Program-made: the position numbers and the translations under genes
Shown here: positions 44,453-53,807 of the stretch, piece by piece
Layout: every line of letters starts with the position of its first letter
Position numbering within the stretch: position 1 is the stretch's first letter
NCBI GenBank assembly: GCA_937958105.1
Contig: CALFXJ010000061.1
Span: 1-64,000 of the forward strand
Reading direction: 5' to 3'
DNA: 64,000 bases
Origin: an uncultured Cellvibrio sp.
GTDB lineage: Bacteria > Pseudomonadota > Gammaproteobacteria > Pseudomonadales > Cellvibrionaceae
Notes under the pieces: generated by a model
Databases searched by the model: none
Seen by the model: only the letters and a program-made list of their open reading frames with translations
What the model was told of the DNA's origin: nothing

Positions 44453-45844
44453 ATGAAATCGTTTACGTCGATCGTTTCAACTGCTCTCAACAGAACATTG
44501 CTGGCAAGTGTATTGGCGATAACGCCCGGTGTAGTTACCCTTGTAGCTACCTCGGTTGCTCCAAACCAGACATTAATTAAATTTGATGTTGCTGAAGCGC
44601 AGGTAAAAGCCAAAAACAAAACTTTTGAACCGCGCCGTTTGCCTGGTGTGAGCCAGGATTTTGCAAAAGGTTTGACTGAGGTAGGTAACCAGTTGCAGCC
44701 GCCTGAGCCTGAGAAAGGTGGTAAGGCACCGGACCCTAATCCACGTAGAGCGCTGGAGATTCTGAATGGTTTGGCTCGTAATAAGGATAAGTTGAACCCT
44801 TATGAGCAGGCGCAGCTTTATCAATTCTATGCCTATGCTTATTACGGTTTAGAGGACTTTAAAAAGGCGCGCGAGAATTTTGAATTAGTGTTGCGTCAGT
44901 CTCCTAATATTCCGGTAAGCCTTGAAGCATCCACCACGCTGACGATTGCTCAGCTCTACGGTAATGAAGAAAATTACCGTAAGGCACTGGATATGATGTT
45001 GAAGTGGACTGATTACGTCAGCGAGATCAAGCCGGAGCAGTATTATCTGTTCGGTACACTCTACTACCAGCTCGAAGATACTCAGAACGCAATGTTGAAC
45101 ATCAACGAAGCCGTGCGTATCAGCGAAGCTGAAGGTAAAGTTCCTGCCGAGTCGTGGTATGGTCTGCAGCGCGGTTTGTATTTCGAACGTGAAGATTATA
45201 AGAATGGTGTGGTGGTACTGGAGAAACTGGTGCGTCACTATCCCAAGGCTTCGTACTGGCGTCAGCTGGCACAGGTCTACGGCATTCTTGAGCGGGACAA
45301 GCAGAAGCTGGCTGCGTTGGAGACTGCTTATCTGATGGGAGGTGTGACCTCAGAGAAAGATCTGATTATCCTCGCGTCATACTTCCTGGAAGCAGAAGTG
45401 CCCTACAAGGCCGCCAAGGTGCTGGATAAAGGTATTAACAAGGACAAGTCCATAGAGCCTACGGCAAAAAACCTTGAGCTTCTTGCTAACTCCTGGCGTG
45501 CTGCAGCCGAGTACAACAAATCTCTTGTTGAGATGGAGAAGGCTGCAAGAAAGTCTGATGACGGCAACTTGCTGCACACACTGGCAACGCTTTACAGCCT
45601 CAATGATCGTTATGAGGATGCTATCGAAGCGGGTAATGCTGCGCTGAAGAAAGGCAAATTAAAGCGTAGAGATCAGGCATTACTTGCTATTGGTAATGCT
45701 GAGTTGAGCCTGGGCAAATTTGATGCGGCTATTAAGTCCTTTAAGGAAGCAGCAAAAGATGAGCGCAGTGCTAATCTCGCCAAGCAATACATTACCTTTG
45801 CTGAAAGGGAAAAAGCACGGGTGGAGTCTTTGAAGCAGAGTTAA
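44453..45844 (+). CDS. TPR-repeat exported protein of the TonB2-type operon
   Basis: A 463-residue protein with a hydrophobic signal segment (LLASVLAITPGVVTLVATSVA) and tetratricopeptide-type helical repeats over most of its length (for example QLYQFYAYAYYGLEDFKKARENF, shown here only in part as YGLEDFKKARENF, and KAPYEDAIEAGNAA-like units near the end). TPR proteins commonly close DUF3450/TtpC/TonB2 operons. The ATG at 44453 has AGAGG 7 bases upstream; an ATG at 44447 is in frame but too close to it. A strong terminator follows. Confidence 0.88.
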   Translation: MKSFTSIVSTALNRTLLASVLAITPGVVTLVATSVAPNQTLIKFDVAEAQVKAKNKTFEPRRLPGVSQDFAKGLTEVGNQLQPPEPEKGGKAPDPNPRRALEILNGLARNKDKLNPYEQAQLYQFYAYAYYGLEDFKKARENFELVLRQSPNIPVSLEASTTLTIAQLYGNEENYRKALDMMLKWTDYVSEIKPEQYYLFGTLYYQLEDTQNAMLNINEAVRISEAEGKVPAESWYGLQRGLYFEREDYKNGVVVLEKLVRHYPKASYWRQLAQVYGILERDKQKLAALETAYLMGGVTSEKDLIILASYFLEAEVPYKAAKVLDKGINKDKSIEPTAKNLELLANSWRAAAEYNKSLVEMEKAARKSDDGNLLHTLATLYSLNDRYEDAIEAGNAALKKGKLKRRDQALLAIGNAELSLGKFDAAIKSFKEAAKDERSANLAKQYITFAEREKARVESLKQS

Positions 45845-45863
45845 TACTGCTTCAGCATCGGGG

Positions 45864-45905
45864 AACAATAAAAAAGCCAGCAGAAATGCTGGCTTTTTTA
45901 TTGTT
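45864..45905. terminator. intrinsic terminator with a perfect 19-base stem
   Basis: AACAATAAAAAAGCCAGCA (45864-45882), loop GAAA, and its exact complement to 45905. It ends the TonB2-type operon and, being symmetrical with A/T flanks, can also stop the minus-strand ilvD transcript. Confidence 0.95.
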
Positions 45906-45969
45906 AGTGTTTCCCACACCGGTCGGCTCCTATTCATTTAAAAAATAGGAGCCGGTATAAGGGATCCGG

Positions 45970-47817
45970 TTAGTTATCCAATAACTTCAAATCTCTAACA
46001 GCACCTTTGTCGGCACTGGTAGCGAGCATGGCGTAGGCTTTAAGGGAGGCGCTGACTTTCCGTGGCCGGCTCTCTGCCGGTTTCCAGGCTTGAGACCCTT
46101 TGGCTTCCATCTCCTGACGGCGTTGGTTCAGCTCTTCGTCGCTCAGAGCAACGTTGATACTGCGATTGGGGATATCAATACGGATGATGTCACCGTTTCG
46201 AATCAGAGCAATATTGCCCCCACCTGCGGCTTCCGGAGAGACGTGGCCGATAGAGAGGCCGGATGTGCCGCCCGAAAAGCGTCCGTCAGTTAACAATGCA
46301 CAGGATTGGCCGAGGCCCTTGGATTTTAAGTAGCTGGTGGGATAAAGCATTTCCTGCATACCAGGACCACCCCTTGGACCTTCATAGCGGATCACTACTA
46401 CCTCCCCTGCTTTTACTTTTCCGCTGAGGATATGTTCGACAGCCTGATCCTGACTCTCAATGACGTGCGCCGGCCCTTCGAAAACCCAGCAGCTCTCATC
46501 AACCCCGGAAGTCTTCACTACGCAACCGTCGATAGCAATGTTGCCATGCAGAACAGCGAGACCGCCTTCTTTGGTATAAGCGTTGTCCATAGAGCGAATA
46601 CAACCGGCCTGCCTGTCGATATCAAGGGTTGGCCAGCGGGTTGACTGACTGAAGGCTACCTGGGTCGGGATACCCGCAGGGCCAGCCTTGTAGAAGTTTC
46701 TCACCTCGTCCGAATCTGTGGTGATGATATCCCAATGATTCAGCGCGTCCTGCAGCGTCTTGCTGTGGACTGTCGGCACCTGATTGTGCAGTAAGCCAGC
46801 GCGGTTGAGTTCTCCGAGGATGCCAAAAACCCCACCCGCACGATGTACATCTTCCATATGGTATTTGGGTGTATTAGGCGCAACTTTGCAGAGCTGGGGA
46901 ATCTTGCGCGACAAGCGGTCGATGTCCGTCATTGTGAAGGGGACATCACCTTCCTGGGCCGCTGCCAGGAGGTGCAGGATGGTATTGGTGGAACCACCCA
47001 TGGCGATGTCCAGGGCCATGGCGTTTTCAAAGGCCGCAAAGGTAGCGATGGAGCGCGGCAGGACGCTTTCATCGTCCTGCTCATAGTAACGCTTGGTGAT
47101 CTCGACAATCAGTCGACCAGCTTCCAGGAAGAGCCTCTCGCGATCTGCGTGAGTAGCCAGCGTTGAGCCGTTGCCGGGTAAAGATAAGCCCAGAGCTTCG
47201 GTGAGGCAGTTCATTGAATTGGCGGTAAACATACCGGAGCAGGAGCCACAGGTCGGGCAGGCGGAGCGTTCATAGGCCTCGACTGTTTCGTCCGTTGCCT
47301 TGTCATCTGTACCGATGATGATGGCGTCAACCAGATCCAGTTTATGTTCGGACAGCTTGGTCTTGCCTGCTTCCATCGGCCCGCCGGAGACGAATACCAC
47401 CGGGATGTTCAGACGCATGGCTGCCATCAGCATGCCGGGAGTGATCTTGTCACAGTTGGAGATGCAGACCAGTGCATCAGCGCAGTGAGCATTAACCATG
47501 TACTCCACCGAATCCGCGATGATGTCGCGGGACGGCAGGCTGTACAGCATGCCGTCGTGGCCCATGGCGATACCGTCGTCCACCGCAATGGTGTTGAACT
47601 CTTTGGCGACGCCGCCCGCTTTCTCGATTTCCCTTGCTACCAGCTGGCCGAGGTCTTTCAGATGCACATGGCCTGGCACGAACTGGGTAAAGGAGTTGGC
47701 AATGGCGATGATGGGTTTATCAAAGTCGCCGTCTTTCATGCCGGTTGCACGCCACAGCGCGCGTGCACCCGCCATGTTGCGGCCGGCGGTGGTAGTTTTG
47801 GAGCGGTAAACAGGCAT
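45970..47817 (-). CDS. ilvD: dihydroxy-acid dehydratase IlvD
   Basis: From the ATG at 47817 ([20 protein letters not shown]) this is a 615-residue iron-sulfur enzyme, within one residue of E. coli IlvD. Cluster-region motifs [13 protein letters not shown] and [11 protein letters not shown] are intact. It forms the 2-oxo acid precursors of valine, isoleucine and pantothenate. A start 16 codons upstream gives residues unlike the family. It stands alone on the minus strand. Confidence 0.96.
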   Translation of the reverse strand: MPVYRSKTTTAGRNMAGARALWRATGMKDGDFDKPIIAIANSFTQFVPGHVHLKDLGQLVAREIEKAGGVAKEFNTIAVDDGIAMGHDGMLYSLPSRDIIADSVEYMVNAHCADALVCISNCDKITPGMLMAAMRLNIPVVFVSGGPMEAGKTKLSEHKLDLVDAIIIGTDDKATDETVEAYERSACPTCGSCSGMFTANSMNCLTEALGLSLPGNGSTLATHADRERLFLEAGRLIVEITKRYYEQDDESVLPRSIATFAAFENAMALDIAMGGSTNTILHLLAAAQEGDVPFTMTDIDRLSRKIPQLCKVAPNTPKYHMEDVHRAGGVFGILGELNRAGLLHNQVPTVHSKTLQDALNHWDIITTDSDEVRNFYKAGPAGIPTQVAFSQSTRWPTLDIDRQAGCIRSMDNAYTKEGGLAVLHGNIAIDGCVVKTSGVDESCWVFEGPAHVIESQDQAVEHILSGKVKAGEVVVIRYEGPRGGPGMQEMLYPTSYLKSKGLGQSCALLTDGRFSGGTSGLSIGHVSPEAAGGGNIALIRNGDIIRIDIPNRSINVALSDEELNQRRQEMEAKGSQAWKPAESRPRKVSASLKAYAMLATSADKGAVRDLKLLDN

Positions 47818-47880
47818 AGCCAACCTCGGTAGAAGCAGTTGTTCTGAGTGATAAAAAGTGGTCAATCATAGCAGAAAAGC

Positions 47881-47902
47881 CCGGTGGTAACCCACCGGAC
47901 TC
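47881..47902 (-). terminator. intrinsic terminator after argA
   Basis: On the minus strand CCGGTGG and CCACCGG form a 7-base stem (47892-47898 with 47881-47887) followed by GCTTTTCT. It lies between the argA stop and the ilvD start. Confidence 0.75.
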
Positions 47903-47951
47903 AGGTCAAAAAAGCGCCGTGTCGGCCCTGCTGGCCATAGATCCGGCTGGT

Positions 47952-49268
47952 TTAGAAGAGATTCTTAACAAATATTTTAGAGTTGCGCTGATAGTTGTAC
48001 AGATTCTGGCGGGCGACCGGCAGGTCGCTGAGATTGCCTGGTGCGAAGCCATGTTCAATGAACCAGTGCGCCGTCTGCGTCGTGAGCAGAAAAAGTTGCT
48101 TGATCTGTTGCTTGCGCGCCTGCTTTTCCATGTGGGCCATAAGGCTGGTGGCGCGTCCACCCTTACGATAATCAGGGTGAGTGGCCACGCACGCGAGTTC
48201 GGCCATATCGCCATAAGGATAAAGTGCGGCGCAGGCGATAATGGTGCCGTCTTTTTCCATGACGCTGAATTTGTTGATCTCCGTTTCCAGCACTTCCCGT
48301 GAGCGGCGCACCAGGATACCGTCATTTTCCAATGGTGTGATCAGCTCAATGATTCCGCCCACGTCGTCGATGGTTGCCGTACGAAGCTGCTCATACTGGC
48401 CTGAATAGACCATGGTGCCTTGGCCATCGCGGGTAAACAGTTCGGTCAGCATGGCTCCGTCGGTGGCATAGCTTACTAATTGCGCGCGCGCCACACCTTG
48501 CAGGCAGGCCAGATAGCAGGCGCTCAGTGCCTGACGCAGATCGGGATGGATAGTGTGCCCCTCTGCTTCCAGAAACGCATTGCACTCCTGCAGCGACAGC
48601 TCCCGCAACATTTCACCGGCGTTGTTGATCACGCCGTCACCATCGATAAAGGCGATAAGTTTGTCGGCCTTGATCGCGGTGGCAACGTGAGTAGCCACAT
48701 CGCTGAACGACAGATTGAACACTTCGCCGGTGGGCGAGTAGCCCAGAGGTGAAAGCAGTGCAACTGCGCCGGAATCGAGAGCAGTCTGCAGCGGCTTGGT
48801 ATTAACCTTGCGCACCTTGCCGGTGTGTTGCAGATCGACGCCGTCTATAACGCCGTGGGGCATGGCAACCGCAAAGTTACCGCTCAGCACCTGCATGTGG
48901 GCACCGTGCATCGGGGAATTCGGCAGGCCTGTGGAAAGCATCGCTTCCATGGTTATCCGCGCTTCGCCCACCGCCTGGACGATACAATTCAAGCTGGCGC
49001 TGTCGGTGATCCGCAGGTTGTTGTGGAATTGGCTTTGTATCCCGGCCAGCTCCAGCCGGGTATCAATCTGCGGTCGAGCGCCGTGAACCACCACAAGGCG
49101 TACGCCCAGACTGTTCAGGAGAGCGATATCGTGAATGATATTGCTGAAGTTCTCATGCTTGAGCGCTTCGCCGGGAAGCATCAGGACAAAAGTTTTTCCC
49201 CGATGTTTATTGATGTAAGGCGAAGAGTGGCGAAACCACTTTACGTAATCCTGGGTGTTGGTCGGCAC
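47952..49268 (-). CDS. argA: N-acetylglutamate synthase ArgA
   Basis: A 438-residue enzyme from a GTG at 49268 with GGGAAGAG 8 bases upstream; an in-frame TTG at 49292 is less likely. The N-terminal amino acid kinase-like domain (LVVVHGARPQID, LLSPLGYSPTGEVFNL) binds arginine for feedback control. The C-terminal GNAT domain (ACVATHPDYRKGGRATSLM) transfers acetyl from acetyl-CoA to glutamate, the first step of arginine synthesis. argE lies just upstream on the same strand. Confidence 0.95.
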   Translation of the reverse strand: MPTNTQDYVKWFRHSSPYINKHRGKTFVLMLPGEALKHENFSNIIHDIALLNSLGVRLVVVHGARPQIDTRLELAGIQSQFHNNLRITDSASLNCIVQAVGEARITMEAMLSTGLPNSPMHGAHMQVLSGNFAVAMPHGVIDGVDLQHTGKVRKVNTKPLQTALDSGAVALLSPLGYSPTGEVFNLSFSDVATHVATAIKADKLIAFIDGDGVINNAGEMLRELSLQECNAFLEAEGHTIHPDLRQALSACYLACLQGVARAQLVSYATDGAMLTELFTRDGQGTMVYSGQYEQLRTATIDDVGGIIELITPLENDGILVRRSREVLETEINKFSVMEKDGTIIACAALYPYGDMAELACVATHPDYRKGGRATSLMAHMEKQARKQQIKQLFLLTTQTAHWFIEHGFAPGNLSDLPVARQNLYNYQRNSKIFVKNLF

Positions 49269-49307
49269 GATCTGTTCTCTTCCCGATAGCAAAATAAAAC
49301 AAGCTTA

Positions 49308-49345
49308 GCGTTAATTGCCGGTAAACAGAAGCCGGCCATTAACGC
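49308..49345 (-). other. hairpin between argE and argA
   Basis: GCGTTAATTGCCGG and CCGGCCATTAACGC form a 14-base stem with one mismatch around a 10-base loop. On the minus strand it is followed by TAAGCTTGTTTTATTTTGC. It could be a partial terminator or attenuator that lowers argA expression relative to argE. Confidence 0.5.
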
Positions 49346-49347
49346 TC

Positions 49348-50502
49348 TTACTGCGCAACGCAAAATTTCTGAATCAAGCCTCGAATAATGTTGACGGCCG
49401 GCTCAATTTGCCGGGTATCGATAAACTCGTCGGGTTGGTGGGCCTGATCGATTGAGCCGGGACCCAGCACGACAGTCTGCATGCCCAGTTGCTGCATAAA
49501 CGGTGCTTCGGTAGCAAAGGCGACGCTTTCGCTGCGATTACCGGTGAGCTCCTCACAGGCTTTGATCAGTTCTGACTGTTCATCCTCGGCAAAGGGATCT
49601 ACGCCTTCAAACAGCGAGGACAGGACGATATCTGTCCCTGTTGCCTGAGCGATAGGGTCCAGGCGTTGCTGAATAAGATGACGTATCTCTTCGGTGTCCA
49701 TGCCTGGCAGCAGGCGCAGGTCAAAATGGAGCTCACATTCGCCGCAAATACGATTTGCTCCATCGCCGCCGTGAATGCAGCCTAAGTTCATGGTAGGAAC
49801 AGCGACGGCAAACCCGGGGTTACGATAACGAGACTGCAATTCTGTACGCAGTGAGATCAACGCCGTCATCACCTGATTCATACTTTCCAGTGCACTCTTG
49901 CCCAGTGCCGGGTTGGATGAGTGACCGCTGCTGCCCTCTACGCGGATAGCTTCCATCATGATGCCTTTATGCATGCGAACCGGTATCAGCCCGGTGGGTT
50001 CGCCTATGACGGCATAGCGTCCCTTGGGCGTTCCACTCGCGGCCAGTGCGCGGGCGCCGCTCATGCTGCTTTCTTCATCTGCTGTGGCGAGGATGATTAT
50101 CGGGTGCTTCAGTGGGGTTTGCAGAAAAGGTTTTATCGCTTCGATCACCACTGGAAAAAAACCTTTCATGTCCGTTGCGCCCAGGCCAAAAAGTTTTCCG
50201 TCCCGTTCGGTGAGCTTGAAGGGATCGCTTTGCCAGCGATGAGCATCGTAGGGAACCGTATCGCTGTGGCCCGCCAGCACCAGGCCGCCATCACCTTCAC
50301 CGAGCGTGGCGATAAGGTTGGCTTTACCTTTCTGGGCCAGCGGGATGATCTGGGTGCGCAGCCCCATGTCATCCAGCCATCCCGCCAGCAGTTCTATGAC
50401 GGGCAGGTTCGGCATATCCCACTCAGGAACCGCACAGCTGACTGAGGGAATTGCAACGAGTTGCTGCAATTGTTGTTGGTATTGTTTGGCATTGAAAGTC
50501 AT
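49348..50502 (-). CDS. argE: acetylornithine deacetylase ArgE
   Basis: A 384-residue M20-family zinc hydrolase with metal ligands in LAGHSDTVP and GATDMKG and the catalytic TADEESSMSG. It removes acetyl from N-acetylornithine. Length equals E. coli ArgE (383). Having both ArgE and ArgA means a linear arginine pathway. argA follows after an 79-base gap with a hairpin. Confidence 0.94.
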   Translation of the reverse strand: MTFNAKQYQQQLQQLVAIPSVSCAVPEWDMPNLPVIELLAGWLDDMGLRTQIIPLAQKGKANLIATLGEGDGGLVLAGHSDTVPYDAHRWQSDPFKLTERDGKLFGLGATDMKGFFPVVIEAIKPFLQTPLKHPIIILATADEESSMSGARALAASGTPKGRYAVIGEPTGLIPVRMHKGIMMEAIRVEGSSGHSSNPALGKSALESMNQVMTALISLRTELQSRYRNPGFAVAVPTMNLGCIHGGDGANRICGECELHFDLRLLPGMDTEEIRHLIQQRLDPIAQATGTDIVLSSLFEGVDPFAEDEQSELIKACEELTGNRSESVAFATEAPFMQQLGMQTVVLGPGSIDQAHQPDEFIDTRQIEPAVNIIRGLIQKFCVAQ

Positions 50503-50652
50503 AACTAACCGGAGTCATTGTGGGTGAGCGCCTATCATACTCACATGGGCAAATGTATGGCCAGCTTATATCCAGAAAGGCAAGGATGAGTGCTATATCT
50601 GCCCTTAAGGATATGCTTTAATTCTCGCGTCAAACCTGCTGGAGAATAATTC

Positions 50653-52170
50653 GTGGATGATAAGCTGATAAATAATATTGTCATTGTCGGCGGGGGTACT
50701 GCCGGCTGGATGGCGGCGGCAAGTCTGGCCCGTTTCTTCGAGAAAAAAGCATCCACAATTACCTTGATTGAGTCGGAGCAGATTGGCACTGTGGGTGTTG
50801 GTGAGGCGACCATTCCCGGCATCCGCGCGTTTAACTTCTCGCTGGGTATCGACGAAGTTGACTTCATCAAAAAAACCAGCGCCACGTTTAAGCTGGGTAT
50901 TGAATTTAAAAACTGGTATCAGAAAAACACTACATTCTTCCATCCGTTTGCTGCCTACGGATTGCCTTTAAACGGCGTAGAGTTTCATCACTACATCGCG
51001 CGGCTGCGTGCAGCGGGAGAAACTGTTGATATAGCGGATTACAGTTTTTCCATTCAGCTTGCGCGCAGGGGACGTTTTGCTCAGCCTCACGAGAAGCCGC
51101 CAACACCGCTGGCTGATTATGGTTATGCCTACCATTTTGACGCTGCGCGTTATGCAGCGTACCTGCGCGACTATGCCGAAATGCGTGGCGTTGTGCGAAA
51201 GGAAGGTAAAATTGTTGCTGTCAATCTGCGCGAAGCAGATGGTTTCATCGAATCAGTGACCCTGGATAATGGTGCTAAAGTGGTCGGACAATTATTTATC
51301 GATTGCTCCGGCTTTCGCGGTTTGCTGATTGAAGAAGCATTGCATACCGGTTACGAGGATTGGCGGTGCTGGTTGCCCTGTGATCGTGCTGTTGCAATAC
51401 AAAGTGAATTGGTCGACGAGCCTGCACCTTATACCCGTACAATGGCTCATGACGCCGGGTGGCAGTGGCGAATTCCACTGCAGCACCGCACAGGTAACGG
51501 TTATGTATACGCGAGTCGCTTTACCTCTGACGAGGCGGCCCGGCAAACATTGTTAGATAATCTGGATGGTGCGCCTATCCGGCAGCCGAGGCAATTCGAT
51601 TTCGTAACCGGGTGCCGTAAGAAGATCTGGAACAAGAACTGCTTTGCGCTGGGTCTTGCCTCAGGGTTTCTGGAGCCGCTGGAGTCCACCAGCATCTCCT
51701 TGATCCAGACCGGCATCAGCAAACTGCTGCAGTTTTTTCCTGATGCCAGTTTCAATGAGCACGATATGGCTGAAGTCAATCGCATGCATCGCCATGAGTT
51801 TGAGCGCATACGGGATTTCCTGATTCTGCATTACAAAGCCACATCCCGGTGCGATACGGAATTCTGGCGCTTCTGCCAGGAAATGCCGGTACCGGATTCT
51901 CTCGCGCACAAGATGAATGTTTTTGAAAGTCGGGGGCATGTGGTGATGTACGAGCCCGAAGCTTTCGAAAAGGAAAGCTGGGTTACCATGTATATGGGAT
52001 TTCGTCGCGATGCCCGACGTTACGACGAGCGGGCTGACCATATTGACTTGAATGAATTGAAGACCCAGCTGGCTCGCATGCGTCAGATGATTCAGGTTGC
52101 TGCAGATCAGGCGATGACCCATGGGTCATTCATCGCACGCCACTGTGCCGCAGAGGCGCTTACTGACTGA
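50653..52170 (+). CDS. tryptophan halogenase-family flavoprotein (2 of 3)
   Basis: A 505-residue PF04820 protein starting at a GTG with GGAG 8 bases upstream. FAD-binding GGGTAGWM at 13-20, GVGEATIP, catalytic lysine K80 (ATFKLGI), WQWRIP at 270-275 and the E344-S345 pair (FLEPLEST) are all present. It is a close paralogue of the convergent gene at 52160-53668 and the two stops overlap by 11 bases. Genes of this type next to TonB-dependent receptors are common in Caulobacter, Xanthomonas and Cellvibrio relatives; some prefer bromide and indole. The true substrate, perhaps one taken up by the receptor, is unknown. Confidence 0.9.
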   Translation: MDDKLINNIVIVGGGTAGWMAAASLARFFEKKASTITLIESEQIGTVGVGEATIPGIRAFNFSLGIDEVDFIKKTSATFKLGIEFKNWYQKNTTFFHPFAAYGLPLNGVEFHHYIARLRAAGETVDIADYSFSIQLARRGRFAQPHEKPPTPLADYGYAYHFDAARYAAYLRDYAEMRGVVRKEGKIVAVNLREADGFIESVTLDNGAKVVGQLFIDCSGFRGLLIEEALHTGYEDWRCWLPCDRAVAIQSELVDEPAPYTRTMAHDAGWQWRIPLQHRTGNGYVYASRFTSDEAARQTLLDNLDGAPIRQPRQFDFVTGCRKKIWNKNCFALGLASGFLEPLESTSISLIQTGISKLLQFFPDASFNEHDMAEVNRMHRHEFERIRDFLILHYKATSRCDTEFWRFCQEMPVPDSLAHKMNVFESRGHVVMYEPEAFEKESWVTMYMGFRRDARRYDERADHIDLNELKTQLARMRQMIQVAADQAMTHGSFIARHCAAEALTD

Positions 52171-53668
52171 CAGCGCAATGGGTTTTAATAAACTCCTGAT
52201 GTGTCATTACGGAATCCACGGCATGGCGGATGGATTTGCGCATCTCTGCCAGACTTTGCTTGAGATAATCTTCATTCAGTTGTTCAACCCGTAGATCATA
52301 AGTTTGCGGTAAGACACCAAAGCCGTGATAAATAGCCAGCCAGCTGGGTGCGCCGAAGATTTCGATGGGATAACGGATCAAATCACCCTTGCTCGTAAAA
52401 GCTTCCACCTTTTTCTGCAATGTCTGCGGTATAACTACAGCGCGGCACTCATCCCAGAATGGCTCACCGATACGCTGGTTGAGTGCGTAGTGCAGGATAA
52501 TAAAATCTCTGACCCGGTCGTATTCCTGGGCAGTGAGTTCGTTGAACTGATCAACATCGGCCTGTGTGAAATAAGGTCGTAGAAAGCTGTGGCGGATTTT
52601 TTCGATGGCGGTTTCCACCAAAGCGATACTGGTGGACTCCAGTGGCTCGAGAAAACCACTGGCTAAACCGACGGCAATACAGTTTTTGTTCCAGGCTTGC
52701 CGGCGTCTGCCGGGGGTGAAATTGAACTTACGTGGCTCGTGCAGGAGCTGCCCGTCAATATTCTTCTTAAGTATTGCAATGGCTTCATCCTCACTGACGT
52801 AGCGACTGCAATACACATGGCCGTTGCCCTGACGATGCTGCAGTGGAATTCGCCACTGCCATCCGGCGCCGTGCGCCTGACTGATGGTGTAGGGCGGCGG
52901 ATCTCCCACCAGCTCACTTTGCACAGCAACGGCACTGTCGCACAACAACCATTCGCTCCAGTCTTCGTAACCCGTGTGCAGCGTCTGCTCGATCAGCAAT
53001 GCGCGGAAGCCGGAACAATCAATAAACAGATCGCCGCTGATTTCGCGCCCGTTGTCGAGATGGAGTGACGCAATGGAATCATCGGCGTTCTGTCGTACCG
53101 AGGTTATCCGTGCATCAATCCGTGTAACGCCGTGTTTTTCAGCATGGCTGCGCATGAGTTTGGCAAATTTTGCTGCATCAAAATGCAAAGCCCAATCAAA
53201 TACCGAGAGCTCCGAAGGAGGGTTGGGCGAAGGCTCCACGAATTTATGATGTTCAGCCAGCTGCACGCCGAGGGAATACTCTGGCAGTTCGCCGGCATCT
53301 GCGCCTTGGTGACGCAGCTTCATCCAGTAGTGATGAAACGGAATGCCATTAGCGCTTTGCCCGAAAAGTCCAAAGGGGTGGATAAACCGGCTGCCGGCGT
53401 GGCGCCAGTCTCGAAACTGAATGCCCAGCTTGCAGGTGGCACGGGTAGCGCGCATGACCTCCAGGTCGTTCATGCCCAGCTCGCCGTAGAAACGGCGCAG
53501 GGTTGGGATAGTGGCTTCGCCGACACCGACGGTGCCGATCTCGGAGGATTCAATCAAGGTGATGGCGATGGAGGTTCTGCGGAAATGTTTGCTGAGACTG
53601 GCAGCAGTCATCCAGCCCGCAGTGCCGCCACCGACGATGATGATGTGGTTGACAGGTTTTTTCTCCAC
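52160..53668 (-). CDS. tryptophan halogenase-family flavoprotein (3 of 3)
   Basis: A 502-residue PF04820 protein with GGGTAGWM at 13-20, GVGEATIP, the catalytic lysine K80 (ATCKLGI), GWQWRIPLQHR and SGFLEPLEST, so the active site looks intact. It shares long stretches with the convergent paralogue (HTGYEDW, NKNC, LASGFLEPLESTS), pointing to duplication with inversion. It follows the TonB-dependent receptor on the same strand, separated by a strong hairpin, so it may be expressed by read-through or from its own promoter in the 139-base gap. Substrate unknown; no flavin reductase nearby. Confidence 0.9.
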   Translation of the reverse strand: MEKKPVNHIIIVGGGTAGWMTAASLSKHFRRTSIAITLIESSEIGTVGVGEATIPTLRRFYGELGMNDLEVMRATRATCKLGIQFRDWRHAGSRFIHPFGLFGQSANGIPFHHYWMKLRHQGADAGELPEYSLGVQLAEHHKFVEPSPNPPSELSVFDWALHFDAAKFAKLMRSHAEKHGVTRIDARITSVRQNADDSIASLHLDNGREISGDLFIDCSGFRALLIEQTLHTGYEDWSEWLLCDSAVAVQSELVGDPPPYTISQAHGAGWQWRIPLQHRQGNGHVYCSRYVSEDEAIAILKKNIDGQLLHEPRKFNFTPGRRRQAWNKNCIAVGLASGFLEPLESTSIALVETAIEKIRHSFLRPYFTQADVDQFNELTAQEYDRVRDFIILHYALNQRIGEPFWDECRAVVIPQTLQKKVEAFTSKGDLIRYPIEIFGAPSWLAIYHGFGVLPQTYDLRVEQLNEDYLKQSLAEMRKSIRHAVDSVMTHQEFIKTHCAVSQ

Positions 53669-53716
53669 GGGAAAACCCTTCTGAAAAATGGAGTATTTAT
53701 TGTTATTGATTGCATA

Positions 53717-53756
53717 AAAAACGCCGCTGATTGTCGCGCGACATCAGCGGCGTTTC
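53717..53756 (-). terminator. intrinsic terminator between receptor and halogenase genes
   Basis: AAACGCCGCTGAT (53719-53731) pairs with ATCAGCGGCGTTT (53743-53755); the centre TGTCGCGCGACA can extend the hairpin. On the minus strand it ends in a run of T. It should stop most transcription from the receptor gene. Confidence 0.88.
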
Positions 53757-53807
53757 CGTTGTATCAAAGAGCGCCGAGCTTGAAAAGCACTCTTTTTTAA
53801 CATCCCG

